Of a stretch of 64,000 nucleotides of DNA, positions 35,881-50,231 are shown piece after piece. Position numbers and translations under genes: made by a program. Source of the stretch: Ipomoea triloba (Eukaryota; Streptophyta; Magnoliopsida; Solanales; Convolvulaceae); NCBI RefSeq assembly GCF_003576645.1, contig NC_044930.1, positions 16,836,438-16,900,437 of the forward strand. The letters run 5' to 3'. The notes under the pieces were generated by a model that saw only the letters and a program-made list of their open reading frames with translations, made no database searches and had not been told where the DNA came from. The first letter of the stretch is position 1. Every line of letters starts with the position of its first letter.

Positions 35881-36055
35881 TACCCCTCAATCGCAACCTT
35901 TGTTGTTGGAGGAACCATCTGTGGATAAAGTCCACCATCTTCCGTATTCAATCTCGACCTGCTCCGTCACTTCTCGAGTCGTGCACTCCATTATAAAGTC
36001 TGCAAGAGATTGGCTTTTAATAGCTTGCCGTGGCTTGAACTCGATGTTGAAATGG

Positions 36056-36310
36056 CTAAGGTGCATGGCCTATCTTGCCATCCTGACCAAGGTGTTTGTA
36101 TTCTGCAAAAAGCTTCCCAATAGCTGATACGAGAGTACATGGACTGAATGAGCTTAGAAATAGTGGGCCAACCTCTTTGAAAACAATGGCAAATATAGTA
36201 TTCTCCACCACAGTGTATCGGAGCCTAGCCTCATGCAATGCTTTAGTTACGTAGTAATAAATAGGACGCTGAGTCCATCCTTCCTCTTTAGTTAGCATGG
36301 AACTGATCAC
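36056..36310 (-). pseudogene. Gypsy RNase H/tether fragment
   Basis: Reads QRPIYYYVTKALHEARLRYT and VVENTIFAIVFKEV, the conserved 'YYVSKALxxAExRY' region just downstream of the gypsy reverse transcriptase. The frame ends soon after and is degenerate. Confidence 0.65.
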
Positions 36311-36599
36311 ACCCTATGACACATCTAAATACAATAGTAAGGTATTTCCTACCTCAGGCTTCACAAGCAAGGGCAAGGACAACAAATACTTCTTCAACTC
36401 CTTGAACGTTGCCTAGCAGTTTGGGATCCACTCGAACCCTTTACTTTTCTTTAAAGTTTGGAAGAACATGAGGGACCACTCAGCCGACTTATTAGATAAG
36501 AATTGACCTAGGGCCATCAGTCGACCATTGAACTTTTAGATTTCCTTAATGGACCGCGGGGGCTCCATGTCAAGGATGACCCTCATCTTTTCCCGGTTT

Positions 36600-37290
36600 G
36601 ACTCTATCCCACTCTTAGTGATCATAAAGCCCAAAAACTTATCCCTTTTGAACCATAAAAGGTGAATTTTTTTGGGTTCAAATGTAAGTTAAATTTTTTC
36701 ATGATGGAAAATACCTCACTAAGATCCTCAATGTGGGAGATGGCCTTGCGGCTCTTGACGATCATGCCATCCACATAAGCTTCCATATTCCAACCAAACA
36801 CCGTCCCGAATAGTTTTGCCACCAAGAGAGTGTAGGTGGCCCCATAATTTTTTAGGCCAAAAGGCATGACCAAGTAGTAGAATACTCCATATGGGGTGAT
36901 GAAGGTAGTCTTCTCGACGTCCTCCTCATGCATGTAACTCATCAATTCGCAACCTGCGATTTTTTCCACCAGTTGATCAATGTTTGACAACAGAAATTGG
37001 TCCATGGGGTAGGCTCCATTAAGGTCCGTGTAGTCCACACACATCCTCCAAATAAAATCTTTAGGAGCCAGGACTTCGTTGCTCAACCACTAAGGGTAGT
37101 AAATTTCTTTGATGTGTCCCACTTGTAGCAGTGCAACCACCTCTTTCTTCACAAAGTCCCTTCGTTCTTTCTAGAGGTATATCTATCTTTGATGTATTGG
37201 CTTTTTGGTTGGATCTACATCCAGCTTGTGGGTTATGATATCTCTATCTATGCCTGGCATGTCCTCAAGTCCCTATGAAAACACCTTGCT
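36600..37290 (-). pseudogene. Gypsy reverse transcriptase remnant
   Basis: The start (near 37290-37180) reads DMPGIDRDIITHKLDVDPTK. The open stretch 36622-37086 reads RMCVDYTDLNGAYPMDQF, TTFITPYGVFYYLVMPFGLK, NYGATY and AYVDGMIVKSRK. The catalytic YVDD box is YVDG here, so it could not polymerise, and there are stops before and after. Confidence 0.85.
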
Positions 37291-37321
37291 GAAGCGATGG
37301 ATGATGTCCACTATCTTCGCT

Positions 37322-38345
37322 CTTGATAAGTACTATCTTTATATTTAATTTAGATTAGTTTTTATAATAAATTAGTTTTATTTATTTTATATTATATTTA
37401 TTTTGAACTTTATTTTATATTTTGTACTAATATAATAATAATAATTGAATAATTAGGCTTAATGAATATTTGTTTTACTATTAGGATTGAATAAATTAAT
37501 ATGGAGTACGAATTAGGCTTAGTTGATGATTTGGGCTAATTATTTTCCTTTATATTGTTTTAATTAGTTCGCCCAACTTAAATCTCTAATTGTTTTATAA
37601 TTTCAGCAGCCCAAACTTCATTTAACATATTTGTCCTTTATTATTTTTTCCCTTATAAGCTCTATATGTACGTAGACATCAGAATCGGCGACAGCAAGGC
37701 GAGACTTCTTCTTCAAACATCTTCCAAAAATTGCAACGACGACATCGCTACTGAATGACGAATGGCTTCTACCAACTTCACCCACGAACTCTTACGAACA
37801 GACAAAAGCAAATTGATGCAGAGGTTGGAGCAACTATAGCTTACTATGTTAATTTTCTTTGGTGCGAAAAATAAATACGGAGTATTATTTATTTTTCAGA
37901 GTTTATGTGGTTGAAGAATGTAATATTTTGTGGATGTTATGGAAATTAGGGTTGTTTTTAGTTGATTAGGGTGCTGAAATTAGTATAAATAGGGGAGATT
38001 TTTCAGTAGCAGGGCAATCAATTTTCACATACTAGTTTTTGTTTTCCTTTCTTGTTGTAAATATTTCGTTATGATGTTCTGCTAAGTTTATTTTCCAACC
38101 CAAGAATAATTGAAGTTTTGGTTCTTCAAGAATTGTGAGATCTAATTTGATTATCTTTTGTGCTACACTATTTATATGTCTTCTATTGTCATGATACTGT
38201 TTTGATTAATTGTACAAAAATGATCTGTTGTTCAGTTTTCAATGCACTAAATTGCCATTTAGAATTCTTGAATTCGTAATTGTTTAAAAGTTCTAAACCT
38301 GAGTGGTAAAATAACATATTTGATTATAAAATAGATTTTTAATAA
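37322..38345 (+). mobile_element. Probable solo LTR inserted in the gypsy pol gene
   Basis: It separates the protease/linker end (…KKDYQF at about 38353) from the DMPGID start of reverse transcriptase, two parts normally contiguous. It begins TGATAAGTACTATC, has GTATAAATAGGGG near 37984 about two thirds along, and a T-rich tail after that, all LTR-like. A clean target duplication was not found, so the exact ends are approximate. Confidence 0.5.
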
Positions 38346-38352
38346 TTGTTGG

Positions 38353-39086
38353 CTAGAATTGGTAGTCTTTTTTATTCAACTTGGGGGCTAAGTTGGTTCC
38401 AATTTTTACCACTCGGTCTAGGCAGGCGGGGTCTAGTGTTATATCTTCCGTCTTTGCCACGGGCTTGGCGTAGGGCCAAGCTTCGTCACTGTTAAACATT
38501 TTTTCTGCTATAGTGTGGACCCTTAAGTCTTTCTGGTTGATTTTCTTACACGGCCTTAGGTAACAACTATGGGTTTCTCTTTGGTCTCCTTTAACGACCC
38601 CTATCCCACCCGAAGTGGGAAACTTCATGCAAAAGTGTTTTATTGACATTATCGCTTTGAGGACCTCTAGCGCTAGTAATCCTAAGATGACATTATACAC
38701 GAAAGATAATCTTACTATGATAAATTCCACTTCTAACTTGAAAACGTTGGGATAGGCGCTTATCGCCACCGCAAGATCAAAGACCCCTCTATTTCAATCA
38801 AGTTCCCAATAAACCCGGAAAGGGTCGTCCACACCTCCTTCAATTGGCTCCTAGCCAGCCCCAACTGTGTGAAGGCATCGTAGTACATCACATTAACCAA
38901 ATTCTCTATTTCCACTAGTATGCGATGCACTATCATGTCTTTGATGTCCATCTTGATCACCAGCACATCCCGATAGGGCAGTGTATCCTCGGGGAGGTCA
39001 TCGTTAGTAAGATGATAACCTTGAACTTTTGTTTCTTTTCCCTTAGAAAACGTGTAACCTATCCTACGTATAATTGGCGGCTCCAC
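38353..39086 (-). pseudogene. Gypsy protease remnant
   Basis: Two overlapping frames. The first (38760-39086) reads TNDDLPEDTLPYRDVLVIKM, then HRILVEIENLVNVMYYDAFT and WTTLSGFIGNLIEIEGSL, fitting Tat-type protease where VD-x-GSS is expected; here it reads VEIENL, so the catalytic Asp and Gly are gone. The second (38353-38769) continues with YNVILGLLALEVLKAIMSIK and the linker toward reverse transcriptase. Confidence 0.7.
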
Positions 39087-39129
39087 TTTTTCCTTTCAGC
39101 GGGTGCATTACCTTTGGCGGGCCCACCGT

Positions 39130-41452
39130 AAATGAAATGCTTGGTCCGCTTCTTATCTTACCTAGGTCCTTCCTCTATCTCATTTTCCTCTTACTTTGAT
39201 ATTTAGCCATACTTTCTCTTCTTCGTGTAAAAGGTGTGGTTTGGAGTCATCACTCTTCCTCTACACAGTTTTTGGATGGTTGTGTCGCGACTACTATATC
39301 CTGGGGCGCTTGAAAAATTGGTTGAAGTAACCCCTCTAGATGATGAGTTCCTCAAATTTTCACTTTTGTACATTGCACTCACTCGTGTCGTGCCCGACCT
39401 GCTGGTAGAATTTATAGTACTTGGTCTAATCCATGTTTGGGGAAACCTTCATGCACTCAGGTGGGAATTTTACTATCTCCATTTCCTCGGCTTGATCTAG
39501 AATCAAGCTAATAGGATGGGTAAGCGAGGTCAAGTGACACAATAGAACCAGGCAAGACCGTTATTGGAATTAATCTCTGTTGCTCTTCTTCGTCGATGCT
39601 TGGCTTGGGCGAGGTGCTTGGTTGGTCGAACCAACTTTCTCAAGCCTTCTGCTTCCTTTAGCCTCCTCATCTTCTCTCTTCTTTCTAGGGGTAAGCAAAA
39701 TATTGGTTAACCGCCCAATAACCAATAACCGAACCGACCAAAAAAATCGGTTATCAGCGGTTATTGCTATAAAATATATCGGTTTTTTGGTGTTTCGGTT
39801 ATCGGTCGGTGACCAATAACCGACTAATATATATATATATTAATATTAGTATACGTAGTGTTTCAGTCTGTTGTCTGCCAATGTCCAATAAACAATAGTC
39901 CATAGGCCATGCCCATCTAAATTTCTAAATCTAATAGCCCAAATAATAGAAAAAACAAATCCCCCAATTAATAGAAAACACAAACACAGAACCTTGCGAA
40001 GTTGCAATTCTGCCTTCTCCATTTGTGATTCGACCGTTCCTTATTTCCACAGCCTCAGTTCATAGACGCAGCCGATTGCCCTCAGCCTGACCCTCGCGCT
40101 CTCTGCTATTTCTCGGTTCTCCATCGTCTCTACTCTCACTAGCTTCCTCCGCTGCGCCTCTCGCCTCTAGCTCTCATTGGCTTTCTCGGTTCATGTATTT
40201 GTATAATTATATTTGTATCTATATGACTATATCTTCATTTCATATATTAATGGACTGACAAATCATGGAGACAAGTAATCTTTCAATCAACTTTTGTATC
40301 TGTTTATGAAGATGTATTTGTATTTGTATATGTATTTTCATCTTCACCATTTTAGGCACATTGTTAATCTTTCGGTTTTTGGTTAACCGATATAACCGAC
40401 CGAAACCGACGGTCGATTTTCGGTCGGCTAGAGCATATACTTCAGTCGGTTTCGATCGGTTACGAAGGTTGAAAATTGTAGTCGGTTTTTCGACCGTTTG
40501 CTCACCCCTACTTCTTTCTATTGGCTTCCTCTTATTTTGTGTACCAGTTCACTGTTCTCATTAGATCTTCGTAGGAGTGAGAAGGGTGGGTGTTTAACTA
40601 TTTTTGAAAGTCCCCGGACCTAAGTACCTGGATAAACATCGAACTGCTACCTTCGAGTCGAAGTTATATACGTTATTGACCTCTTTCTTTCACTGTCCAC
40701 GAAATCCCTTAGACTTTCCCTTCTGTTCTACCTTACTGTGCATAGGTGAGAGAAGTGATTCCTGCGTTGAATGTTATTGGAGAAGTAGGTTATGAAGCTA
40801 TTCGATAACTCAAAAAAAATTTCTGAATTGATCCATCTGGAATTGTGTTGAACCCATCCAATTAAGGTGGACATGATTGCCTTACATGTGGGTCGGAGGT
40901 CCCCGTGTAGGCTTTGATGGGCGAGAGCCTAAAATCCTTAGGAAGGGGTGTGTCCATAATACTCGGGGTAAATGGTGCGTCCATTCTTACCTCGAACTCA
41001 AGCGATTGCTCCCTCGCCCTCACCTTCTTCTCTAACTCCTCTATCTTCTTTTGTAGTCGCTTTACCACCTCCTTTTGCACGTTTGGGGTTTACTTTTGCA
41101 TAGTGGACCGACGCGGAGTTGGCCTTCCAAACTCACCCACCTTTTTCGACCATGGCAACCGCTCTCCCTCTTTCCTAGCACGGTCTCTTGGTAGATGACC
41201 CCTCAGCCCTTAGTTGTGGCCCTAACCTTTGTTGCACAGAATCATTTCGCCCAACCACTCTAAAACAGGCCTAGAGGTGACCAACTGCTGCCCAACCAAG
41301 CCGCTCCCTTGAACTCCTTCCTCCCAAACCCTCACCTTGGAGCGAGGTCTAGTTTTAGGGCGGCCTCCAATTGTGTGGGTCGCACCGCGTTGCTGGGTTC
41401 TCTCTCTTCGAGGTGACACCACTTCAACTTCCAATGCTGGCGATAAGGGCAT
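39130..41452 (-). pseudogene. Gypsy gag remnant, split by a MITE
   Basis: The 40862-41080 stretch reads KRLQKKIEELEKKVRAREQS, a coiled coil, then FTPSIMDTPLPKDFRLSPIK and AYTGTSDP, the typical Tat gag start. Following sequence to about 40560 reads with breaks as ESLRDFVDSERK-like text, corresponding to the 'ESLRDFVxRF' gag block. A basic, Arg-rich leader frame lies at 41222-41452. The remainder to 39130 is too broken to annotate in detail. Confidence 0.6.
39686..40510. mobile_element. hAT-type MITE inserted in gypsy gag
   Basis: It begins TAGGGGTAAGC and ends GCTCACCCCTA (inverted, one mismatch), and is flanked by an exact 8-bp duplication CTTCTTTC at 39678-39685 and 40511-40518, diagnostic of hAT elements. 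The subterminal regions are full of GGTTAACCG, CCGACC and CGGTT repeats in both orientations. The 825-bp element encodes no transposase. Confidence 0.95.
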
Positions 41453-41600
41453 TTAACCCTACATCCCTGCCACTAATTGAGTCAACGTTGACACTTCTTG
41501 TTGAATAACCTAAGTAGTTACCTGGAGGTCCATATGTGGAACTAGTGCCTCGAGGCCTTGTTACCCTCTATCATGGTTATTGTTGAACTGGTCTCGGAGG

Positions 41601-42970
41601 TCACAAGAGTTCATCGGCCGAGCATCCATGTTAGTGTTGCCATTGTAATTGAACTTTCAAGAACCATAGGAGCTGCTTGATCCTAATCATGTCATCTTCG
41701 ACTTTGCATAATGAGAAACGTGAAGTGTTCAACCTGCTTGAGAATTGATCTCAGGCTCTCAATGGAAGCACTAGTTGACAGTATAAATGCTACTAAAGAG
41801 TATTTTGTGGAAAGAGTAACAAGGCAAGTAGTTAAACAAGTATTGTTTAACAGCTCTGAGTACAAAAGTAATGAGTGTCCCCTTCTTGTTATAGGGTCTA
41901 TTATTTAAACAAATGTGTACAACATCTCTTTGCTGAGTATAATGGACTCGATAGTAATGACGGAGTCTACATTAAGTGTCTAGTCCCATCATAATTGCTT
42001 CTTCTTCAATGGGGCCGTCCTGAAGTAAATATTGCCGTATCCTCTTAAGTGTGTATGCAGCCGCTACATGGCCTTTGGTATCTTCTGGTCGGCTCTTCGG
42101 ATTGGGTGCACCTAGCCCAATTATCTTGTCAGACAATTAAGAAAGAAAGACCTAAAACCTTGTGCTAAGTATAGAAAAGCTAAAAATTAAAATTAAATTA
42201 TAATTTTAGGCCAAAAAATTTGTTAATTCAATTTGAAATTTCAAACAAAAAACACTCATAAATCTCCAAGTATGCATCTAACACTCATATTGTTGAAGTG
42301 ATCCATCGCTCTAACGGTTAAAATTTTGAATTGAAAGGGTAAATATCAAATGAGAGTGATGGACCATTCTAATATCATTGTCACCATTGTAATATTTCCA
42401 AATTTTTTACTCTTTCTAGTACACCAAGCTCGGTGAACAAGAACACCAGGTGAGCACTCTGTACAATTTACGAAATTGTTGGCAAAATTTTTCGAAGCAA
42501 AGAGTTGAGAGTGATGGAGAGAAGACAAAATAAGAATTTTGAAGTTCTCAAAGTCAGCATCACAAACAATCTGCCAACAACAAGGTTTTTATAGGATATG
42601 AGGAAATTAATAACATTAATCAATGGCATTAATCATCTTAATTAAATTAGATTGGACCCCCATAACAACAACTTTAATATGGTATTTAACATGATTGTTA
42701 CGATTGTTAATTCTCTAAAATTAAATTGAAATTAATTCCTATAGATCAGAATTAACACTGTCTAGAACGGTACTCCGAAAAGAGTACTTCGAGCAGTACC
42801 CACGAACAATTGCCTAAAGGTTACATCTGAATAGTCAATTTTACTACTCGGTCAAACTACGTTGACCGAATAGTAACACCGACCATTATTTAGACACATC
42901 CGAATGGTAAACAAGAATTACTACATACTTAGACAGTGTCTCTATAAATTTAGAATAAAAAATGAAATAA
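41601..42970. other. Gypsy 5' flank, possible LTR, no gene seen
   Basis: This sits where the 5' untranslated region and 5' LTR of the - strand gypsy element should be. TTTTTATAGGATATGAGG near 42583 and the general composition are LTR-like, but I found no second copy, so ends are not given. No supported reading frame. Confidence 0.35.
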
Positions 42971-42974
42971 ACTC

Positions 42975-42977
42975 TTT

Positions 42978-43012
<35 letters not shown>

Positions 43013-43021
43013 TATAATAAT
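42975..43021. repeat. (AAT)n microsatellite
   Basis: A run of about fifteen TAA/AAT triplets. Confidence 0.9.
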
Positions 43022-43604
43022 AGATGTCATATCATAAAATTCAAAAGAAAAAAAAATTCCAATACCTCATCCAAGGACATGCATGATGCAACACTATCAG
43101 AGTTAAATACAACCCAAAATTTAAAGTCACGTGAAATTAATGAAACTGAAAATTGCATTCTTTTTTAATCTACACTACCGAACGGAACAGAAATGGCCGG
43201 TGAAGAAGAAGAAATGGCTGGTGAAGCTTTTGGTTTCTTCAACTACCCTAATCTTCATTTCCGCAATTTACAAACCGACCACCTTTTTCAAACATAGTTA
43301 ATCTACCTCCAGATTCTTTTGGTTAGGAATTTTTTTTTTTTTTTTTGGTTCACAACAACAACAACAATAATAAGGAAACAATTATATTTAGTTATAATAA
43401 AAGGAATATGAAAAAAAAAAGAAAAAGAAAAAGGAATATGGTACAAATTGACCACTGAACCTAACCTGAAAATGCAATTTGGTCACGGTACGATAAAAAG
43501 GTACAATTAGACGACTAAACACTCTAAATATATGCAATTTCATCTGATAGCAGGTTACCATCCAACCAAATTGGTTAGGTTGTTAGCGACAAATAATTCT
43601 GTCA
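43022..43604. other. Spacer, no gene seen
   Basis: AT-rich DNA. At 43438-43560 text such as TACAAATTGACCACTGAACC resembles a single end of the Mutator-like family at 44-680, without a matching opposite end. Confidence 0.35.
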
Positions 43605-43800
43605 ACTCGGGTCCACCTTGCAAGGTGGATTCGAGTCCAAAATATACAATTTACATATTGAATGATGTTTACAGTTTATATACTAAATGTTCACAATTCA
43701 AATTGTGAACATTCAGTAGGTAAATGAACAAGGGTCCACCTTGCAAGGTGGACCCATGCCCATTGTATAGTGGACACGAGTCTACCTTGCATGATAGAGT
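43605..43800. repeat. Cluster of perfect palindromes
   Basis: The 16-bp palindrome CCACCTTGCAAGGTGG occurs at about 43612 and 43734; the second is extended to a perfect 24-bp palindrome by GGGT on the left and ACCC on the right. Between them lies a hairpin with 10-bp arms TGTTCACAAT / ATTGTGAACA and a 4-nt loop. A third, degraded CTACCTTGCATGATAG copy is near 43782. Confidence 0.85.
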
Positions 43801-46689
<2,889 letters not shown>

Positions 46690-47164
46690 CTTACTCGGGC
46701 TAACTGGTCGTTGCTAGTTTGAGCTTGGACAAACATCGATCTGGATTACCCAGTCACAAGGTAATTCTTAGCCAATTGAGCTCGGCTGGTTTTGATTACC
46801 ACGTTAATCATTATGACGGGTTTTTGAAAATCGAAACCATTTGAATGGAGCATTTCCCCCTTTTTACGCTCGATTTAGGAACCGAGAATCCCAAGTGGAG
46901 GGATGCTAGGAGACCCGAAAGTCTAATGAGACCATGAGGGTCAATATGCTCGGGAAGTGCATTATAGTCGGGAATTGCTTTAGTGAGCTCCGTAGGTCGA
47001 AGGAGTTGCCCTACAATCGCCCTACAATCCTACTAGCAGCTCCCCCACTCCCTATGATGCGAGAATCGTCAGCAGCATAAGGGAGTAGATATGATGTCCT
47101 CCCGAGTTTGTTTTCAATTTTGACTACGGTCTGGAAGTGACTTGATCGAGTTCACAATGCTGAT

Positions 47165-47360
47165 GCATTTGTTGCATTTTTGGTCCTCTTATTAACTTTT
47201 TGTACTCACTTTTCATCCAAAAGTTATATTAACGTTGCAAATTCCGTCCCTAATGTTTTGTTAGTAAAGGAACGAAAAGTGAGTATGATCAACAATTAGG
47301 GACGAATTCTACAATTAGCGTATAACTTAGGGACGAAAAGTGTAATATTCCCATAAATAA
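47165..47360. mobile_element. Small inverted-repeat element
   Basis: The left reads TTTTGTACTCACTTTTCATC and AAATTCCGTCCCTAAT; the right reads ATTAGGGACGAATT and GGGACGAAAAGTGTA, largely the inverse. No gene. The superfamily is unresolved. Confidence 0.45.
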
Positions 47361-48078
47361 ATTCAACATTCCGTTACCTAAGCATGAACATCTCCTATAT
47401 AATCTCACATTGATATACTTTGAAATACTTATTTATAAATAAACATTGGGCATTATCTCATCTATCTGCACAACGCACGTGAAAATCTAATTTTTTAAAA
47501 TAAATACAATCATACTTAAGTTTGTCATTACCAAAATGCTAAAATCATAGTAAGTATAAATTTTACCTTCACATTTTGAAACTTTGAATGTCAAAATTAT
47601 TTTTGTAGGGATACATTTTTATATAGTAGTAATAATGTCGAAATTATGATGTAAAAAAAAAATGACATGCAAGAATAGCTCAATATGTATGTATTATAGT
47701 TACATACAAATGAATGGTTGCATGTATGTAAATAACCATAACTCACAATAAAAAAGTTGGAAACAACAACCAAATGAATGATTGCATGTTCTTGATGTTA
47801 ATCAAATACAAGTATAACCAAATTTCATTAAAAAACAATAGTAGAGCAGCTAAAAATATCTTAATAGAATATTAATATATATAAAGATCTTTAGTCTATG
47901 AGAAATGAATAACTTACCATTATTTGTAAAATGATATTCGTGTTGTTGCTCATTGATTCTACTTTTTAACAAAAAACAAAAAGAAAAATAAAATTTTTGC
48001 ACTCCTAGCCATCATTTTAACAATTTTTTTTAAAAAAATTGTATTAAAAGTGGGAGTCATAATAAACAGTTTGAACTA
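47361..48078. other. AT-rich spacer, no gene seen
   Basis: Near 47460-47490 the phrase CTGCACAACGCACGTGAAAA followed by TCTAAT resembles a Helitron 3' end, but no start is visible. Otherwise A/T-rich with no supported feature. Confidence 0.35.
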
Positions 48079-48320
48079 TTATTTATAGGGAAAAGGGTCA
48101 AATAGGCCCTCGAACATTTCATAAGAAGTCAATTAGGTCCATGAACTTTTAAAACATGCAATTAGACCCTCAAACATGTCAAAATAAGTCAATGAAGCCT
48201 ACGAACAGGTAATTGACCTGTTATAACCGGTCATTTGGATTTTCCGGCCACCGGCGACGACCGAATCGTCGCCGGTCGCCATCTTCGGCGAATGGCCGCC
48301 TTCTGATCTAGTCGCCTTCT

Positions 48321-48788
48321 TCACGGAGAAAGAAGGCGACCAGAACTCTGGTCGCCTTTATCATCGCAAACAGAAAGAGAAGAAGGAGGAGAAGAAGAAA
48401 TCACTGTAATGTGATTGAGGGGAATATGTTTAAGCTCATCAGCAACATCCATGAACGTAAGAGCCCCTCCTTCTCCACACCTTGACAGTAACCTGTTCGC
48501 TTCTTCTCTCCTCATCAACACCTTCACTCTCACCACCCCTCCTCCGCCGCCGCCGCCGCCGTTATTCTCCCTCTCGCGGCGGCGGCGGTCGGAACCGTAT
48601 TCTGGATCTGCGCTTTGGTGTTCTGATGGCTTCAAATCAAATTTGACTTGCTTCTTATTAGCTTTCTTGCAGTGTGGTGGCGGCGGCTTCTTGTCTAGCT
48701 CATCTCTAAACACACAACTAGAAGTTTGAGGAACAATTTTGGGTTTTCTTGATTTCTGTGGTTTGAAGAAGGAACCCAGGGTTTTCAA
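48321..48788 (-). pseudogene. Captured host gene fragment in the Pack-MULE
   Basis: An open frame of 155 codons on -. Features in order: a basic N-terminal part (SFFKPQKSRKPKIVPQTSS), a Pro/Lys stretch, an Arg run, an eight-Gly run (about residues 77-84), then a compact region VRVKVLMRREEANRLL, SRCGEGGALTFMDVADELKH and IPLNHITVI. This C-terminal pattern occurs in small plant-specific proteins of unknown function, which I recall only in outline, so no family name is given. The first codon is TTG (not ATG) where a Met-Lys-Thr start would be expected; the next in-frame ATG is inside the conserved region. The stop at 48321 is followed by sequence leading into the left inverted repeat. Likely a transduplicate with a lost start. 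Confidence 0.7.
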
Positions 48789-48916
48789 CTATTTTTTTTT
48801 TAAATTCTTACGTTTGAAGAGTGAAGAGAAATGATAAGAAAGGATGAAGTGAACTGATGAGAAGCTAAAAGGAAGTCTGAGCCTCTGAGGAAGCAGATGG
48901 ATGGGGGCAATCCATG

Positions 48917-48924
48917 TTTATATA
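48917..48924 (-). promoter_or_regulatory. TATA box captured with the gene
   Basis: On - the sequence TATATAAA lies about 130 bp upstream of the captured frame, within the acquired interior and outside the 160-bp inverted repeat (inner edge 49003). A CT-rich leader follows (TCATCCTTTCTTATCATTTC), so the promoter and 5'UTR seem to have been captured together. Confidence 0.65.
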
Positions 48925-49171
48925 CACGCCGGATTAATGGAGGAAGCATAAATTTTAATTTGCCGGTCGCCGGAAAGTGCCACAGGTCGCCGGATAGTGT
49001 CACCGGAAAATCCAAATGACCGGTAATAACAGGTCAATTACCTGTTCGTGGACTTCATTGTCTTATTTTAACATGTTTGAGGGTCTAATTGCACGTTTTA
49101 AAAGTTCATGGACCTAATTGACTTCTTATGAAATGTTCGAGGGCCTATTTGACCATTTTCCCTTATTTATA

Positions 49172-49665
49172 ATAAAACATAACGACATCGTGGGGGAGAG
49201 ATATTAACCTGATTCTAAACTCCCCGAATTGAGTATTTATAGAATCTCTGAATTAATATTTAGAAATTATTGCATTGTTAAATATTGTAAAATGAAATTA
49301 TTATAGCTAACCGTAAAGTACCAAATTTTCCAAACGCTTTAAATTTGATAAATGAAAATTATATTTTGAGTATAAATCATTACGACTATGAGTCATTACT
49401 ATTATTTGAGCATAACTCATCCATTACTATAATTTTAACTATTTTTGGATGAGTTAATTTCATTTTTTGTCTAGATTTATGGGTGACAATGTACTCCTTT
49501 TAAAATCTACTTTTGGTCCTAGTATTATTGCGGCATAACCATTTTTGGTTCTCAATAAACAAAATCGTTTAAATTCCGTAAAATATATAAAAGAGCATTT
49601 TTTGAACATAAATCATTACCATTATTTTGAGCGTGAATCATTATAGTTATGAATCGTTACTGTAA

Positions 49666-49667
<2 letters not shown>
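49172..49667. other. Spacer with a partial copy of the 32-kb MITE-like repeat
   Basis: From 49452 to about 49610, GAGTTAATTTCATTTTTTGT, TAGATTTATGGGTGACAATG and TAGTATTATTGCGGCATAAC match the start of the repeat at 32537-32943. The right half is missing. The rest is AT-rich with no gene. Confidence 0.5.

Positions 49668-49717
<50 letters not shown>
49668..49717. repeat. (TA)n microsatellite, left half of the solo LTR target
   Basis: About 25 TA units. The same microsatellite resumes at 57194, with TATAT on both sides of the LTR. Confidence 0.9.
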
Positions 49718-49721
<4 letters not shown>

Positions 49722-49907
49722 AGGAATAAAATTGTAATAGTTTTTATGAGCAAAATTGTAATTTTAGAAATTCCCTATTTTATTTTTAGAGTGTAGAGAG
49801 TTGATTCGGAAGTCAAGTTCATGACATTAGATGGTTCGAATTATTGCATTATAGAGTTCATTATGTTATGAGACATGTAATTCGTTTACTTCCACTATAG
49901 GCATGAG

Positions 49908-49978
49908 TATGTGTGATCCAATGGATAAGACCCAAGTTATCTATGTTAGATGGTTTGAGTTTGAATCCCATGGAGAAC
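49908..49978 (+). repeat. tRNA-like module 1 in LTR A
   Basis: A-box-like TGTGATCCAATGGATAAGA at 49912-49930 and T-arm/B-box-like GTTTGAGTTTGAATCCC at 49953-49969. It is followed by ACATTTTATCTATTGGAG. Its homologue is at 62025-62095. Not a functional tRNA: stems do not pair well. Confidence 0.5.
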
Positions 49979-50231
49979 ATTTTATCTATTGGAGACCAAG
50001 GAGTGGAGCTAACTTGTCACACTAAACTTCAAAGAGGAAGTCAACATTTTTAGTCAAGGGAGGAACTTGTGGAGATAGTTGTGGACCAAGTCAAGCTCTA
50101 CAAAAGCTAGTCATAGTCAAGAAGTCAAAGCGGAGGATGCTTGGAAACACAATCTCTACACCATATGCTACACAATACACAATGCAAAGAAGGAACAAAT
50201 ATATTATCTTGGTGATATTAATCAAATGAGT

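Larger units (their letters stand above)
34689..41600 (-). mobile_element. Decayed Tat-lineage Ty3/gypsy element
   Basis: On - the order is gag (about 41450 to 39130), protease (39086-38353), reverse transcriptase (about 37290-36600), RNase H and a second archaeal-type RNase H (35880-35596), integrase (35426 to about 34690). The second RNase H is the hallmark of the Tat lineage. Frames are broken by many stops. It is interrupted by a likely solo LTR (37322-38345) and a hAT MITE (39686-40510). LTRs of this element were not identified with confidence. Confidence 0.8.
48088..49162. mobile_element. Pack-MULE carrying a captured plant gene
   Basis: Terminal inverted repeats of 160 bp (48088-48247 and 49003-49162) begin GGGAAAAGGGTCAAATAGGC on + and its near-complement on the other end. 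Both sides are flanked by the identical 9-bp duplication TTATTTATA (48079-48087 and 49163-49171), diagnostic of Mutator-like transposition. The 750-bp interior is GC-richer and holds a host-gene-like coding region on - with its own TATA box. There is no transposase. Confidence 0.95.

Noticed and set aside
34689..41600. Endogenous pararetrovirus
   Set aside because: The presence of integrase, a second RNase H and Tat-type gag identifies a gypsy retrotransposon; no movement-protein or caulimovirus-type coat motif was seen.
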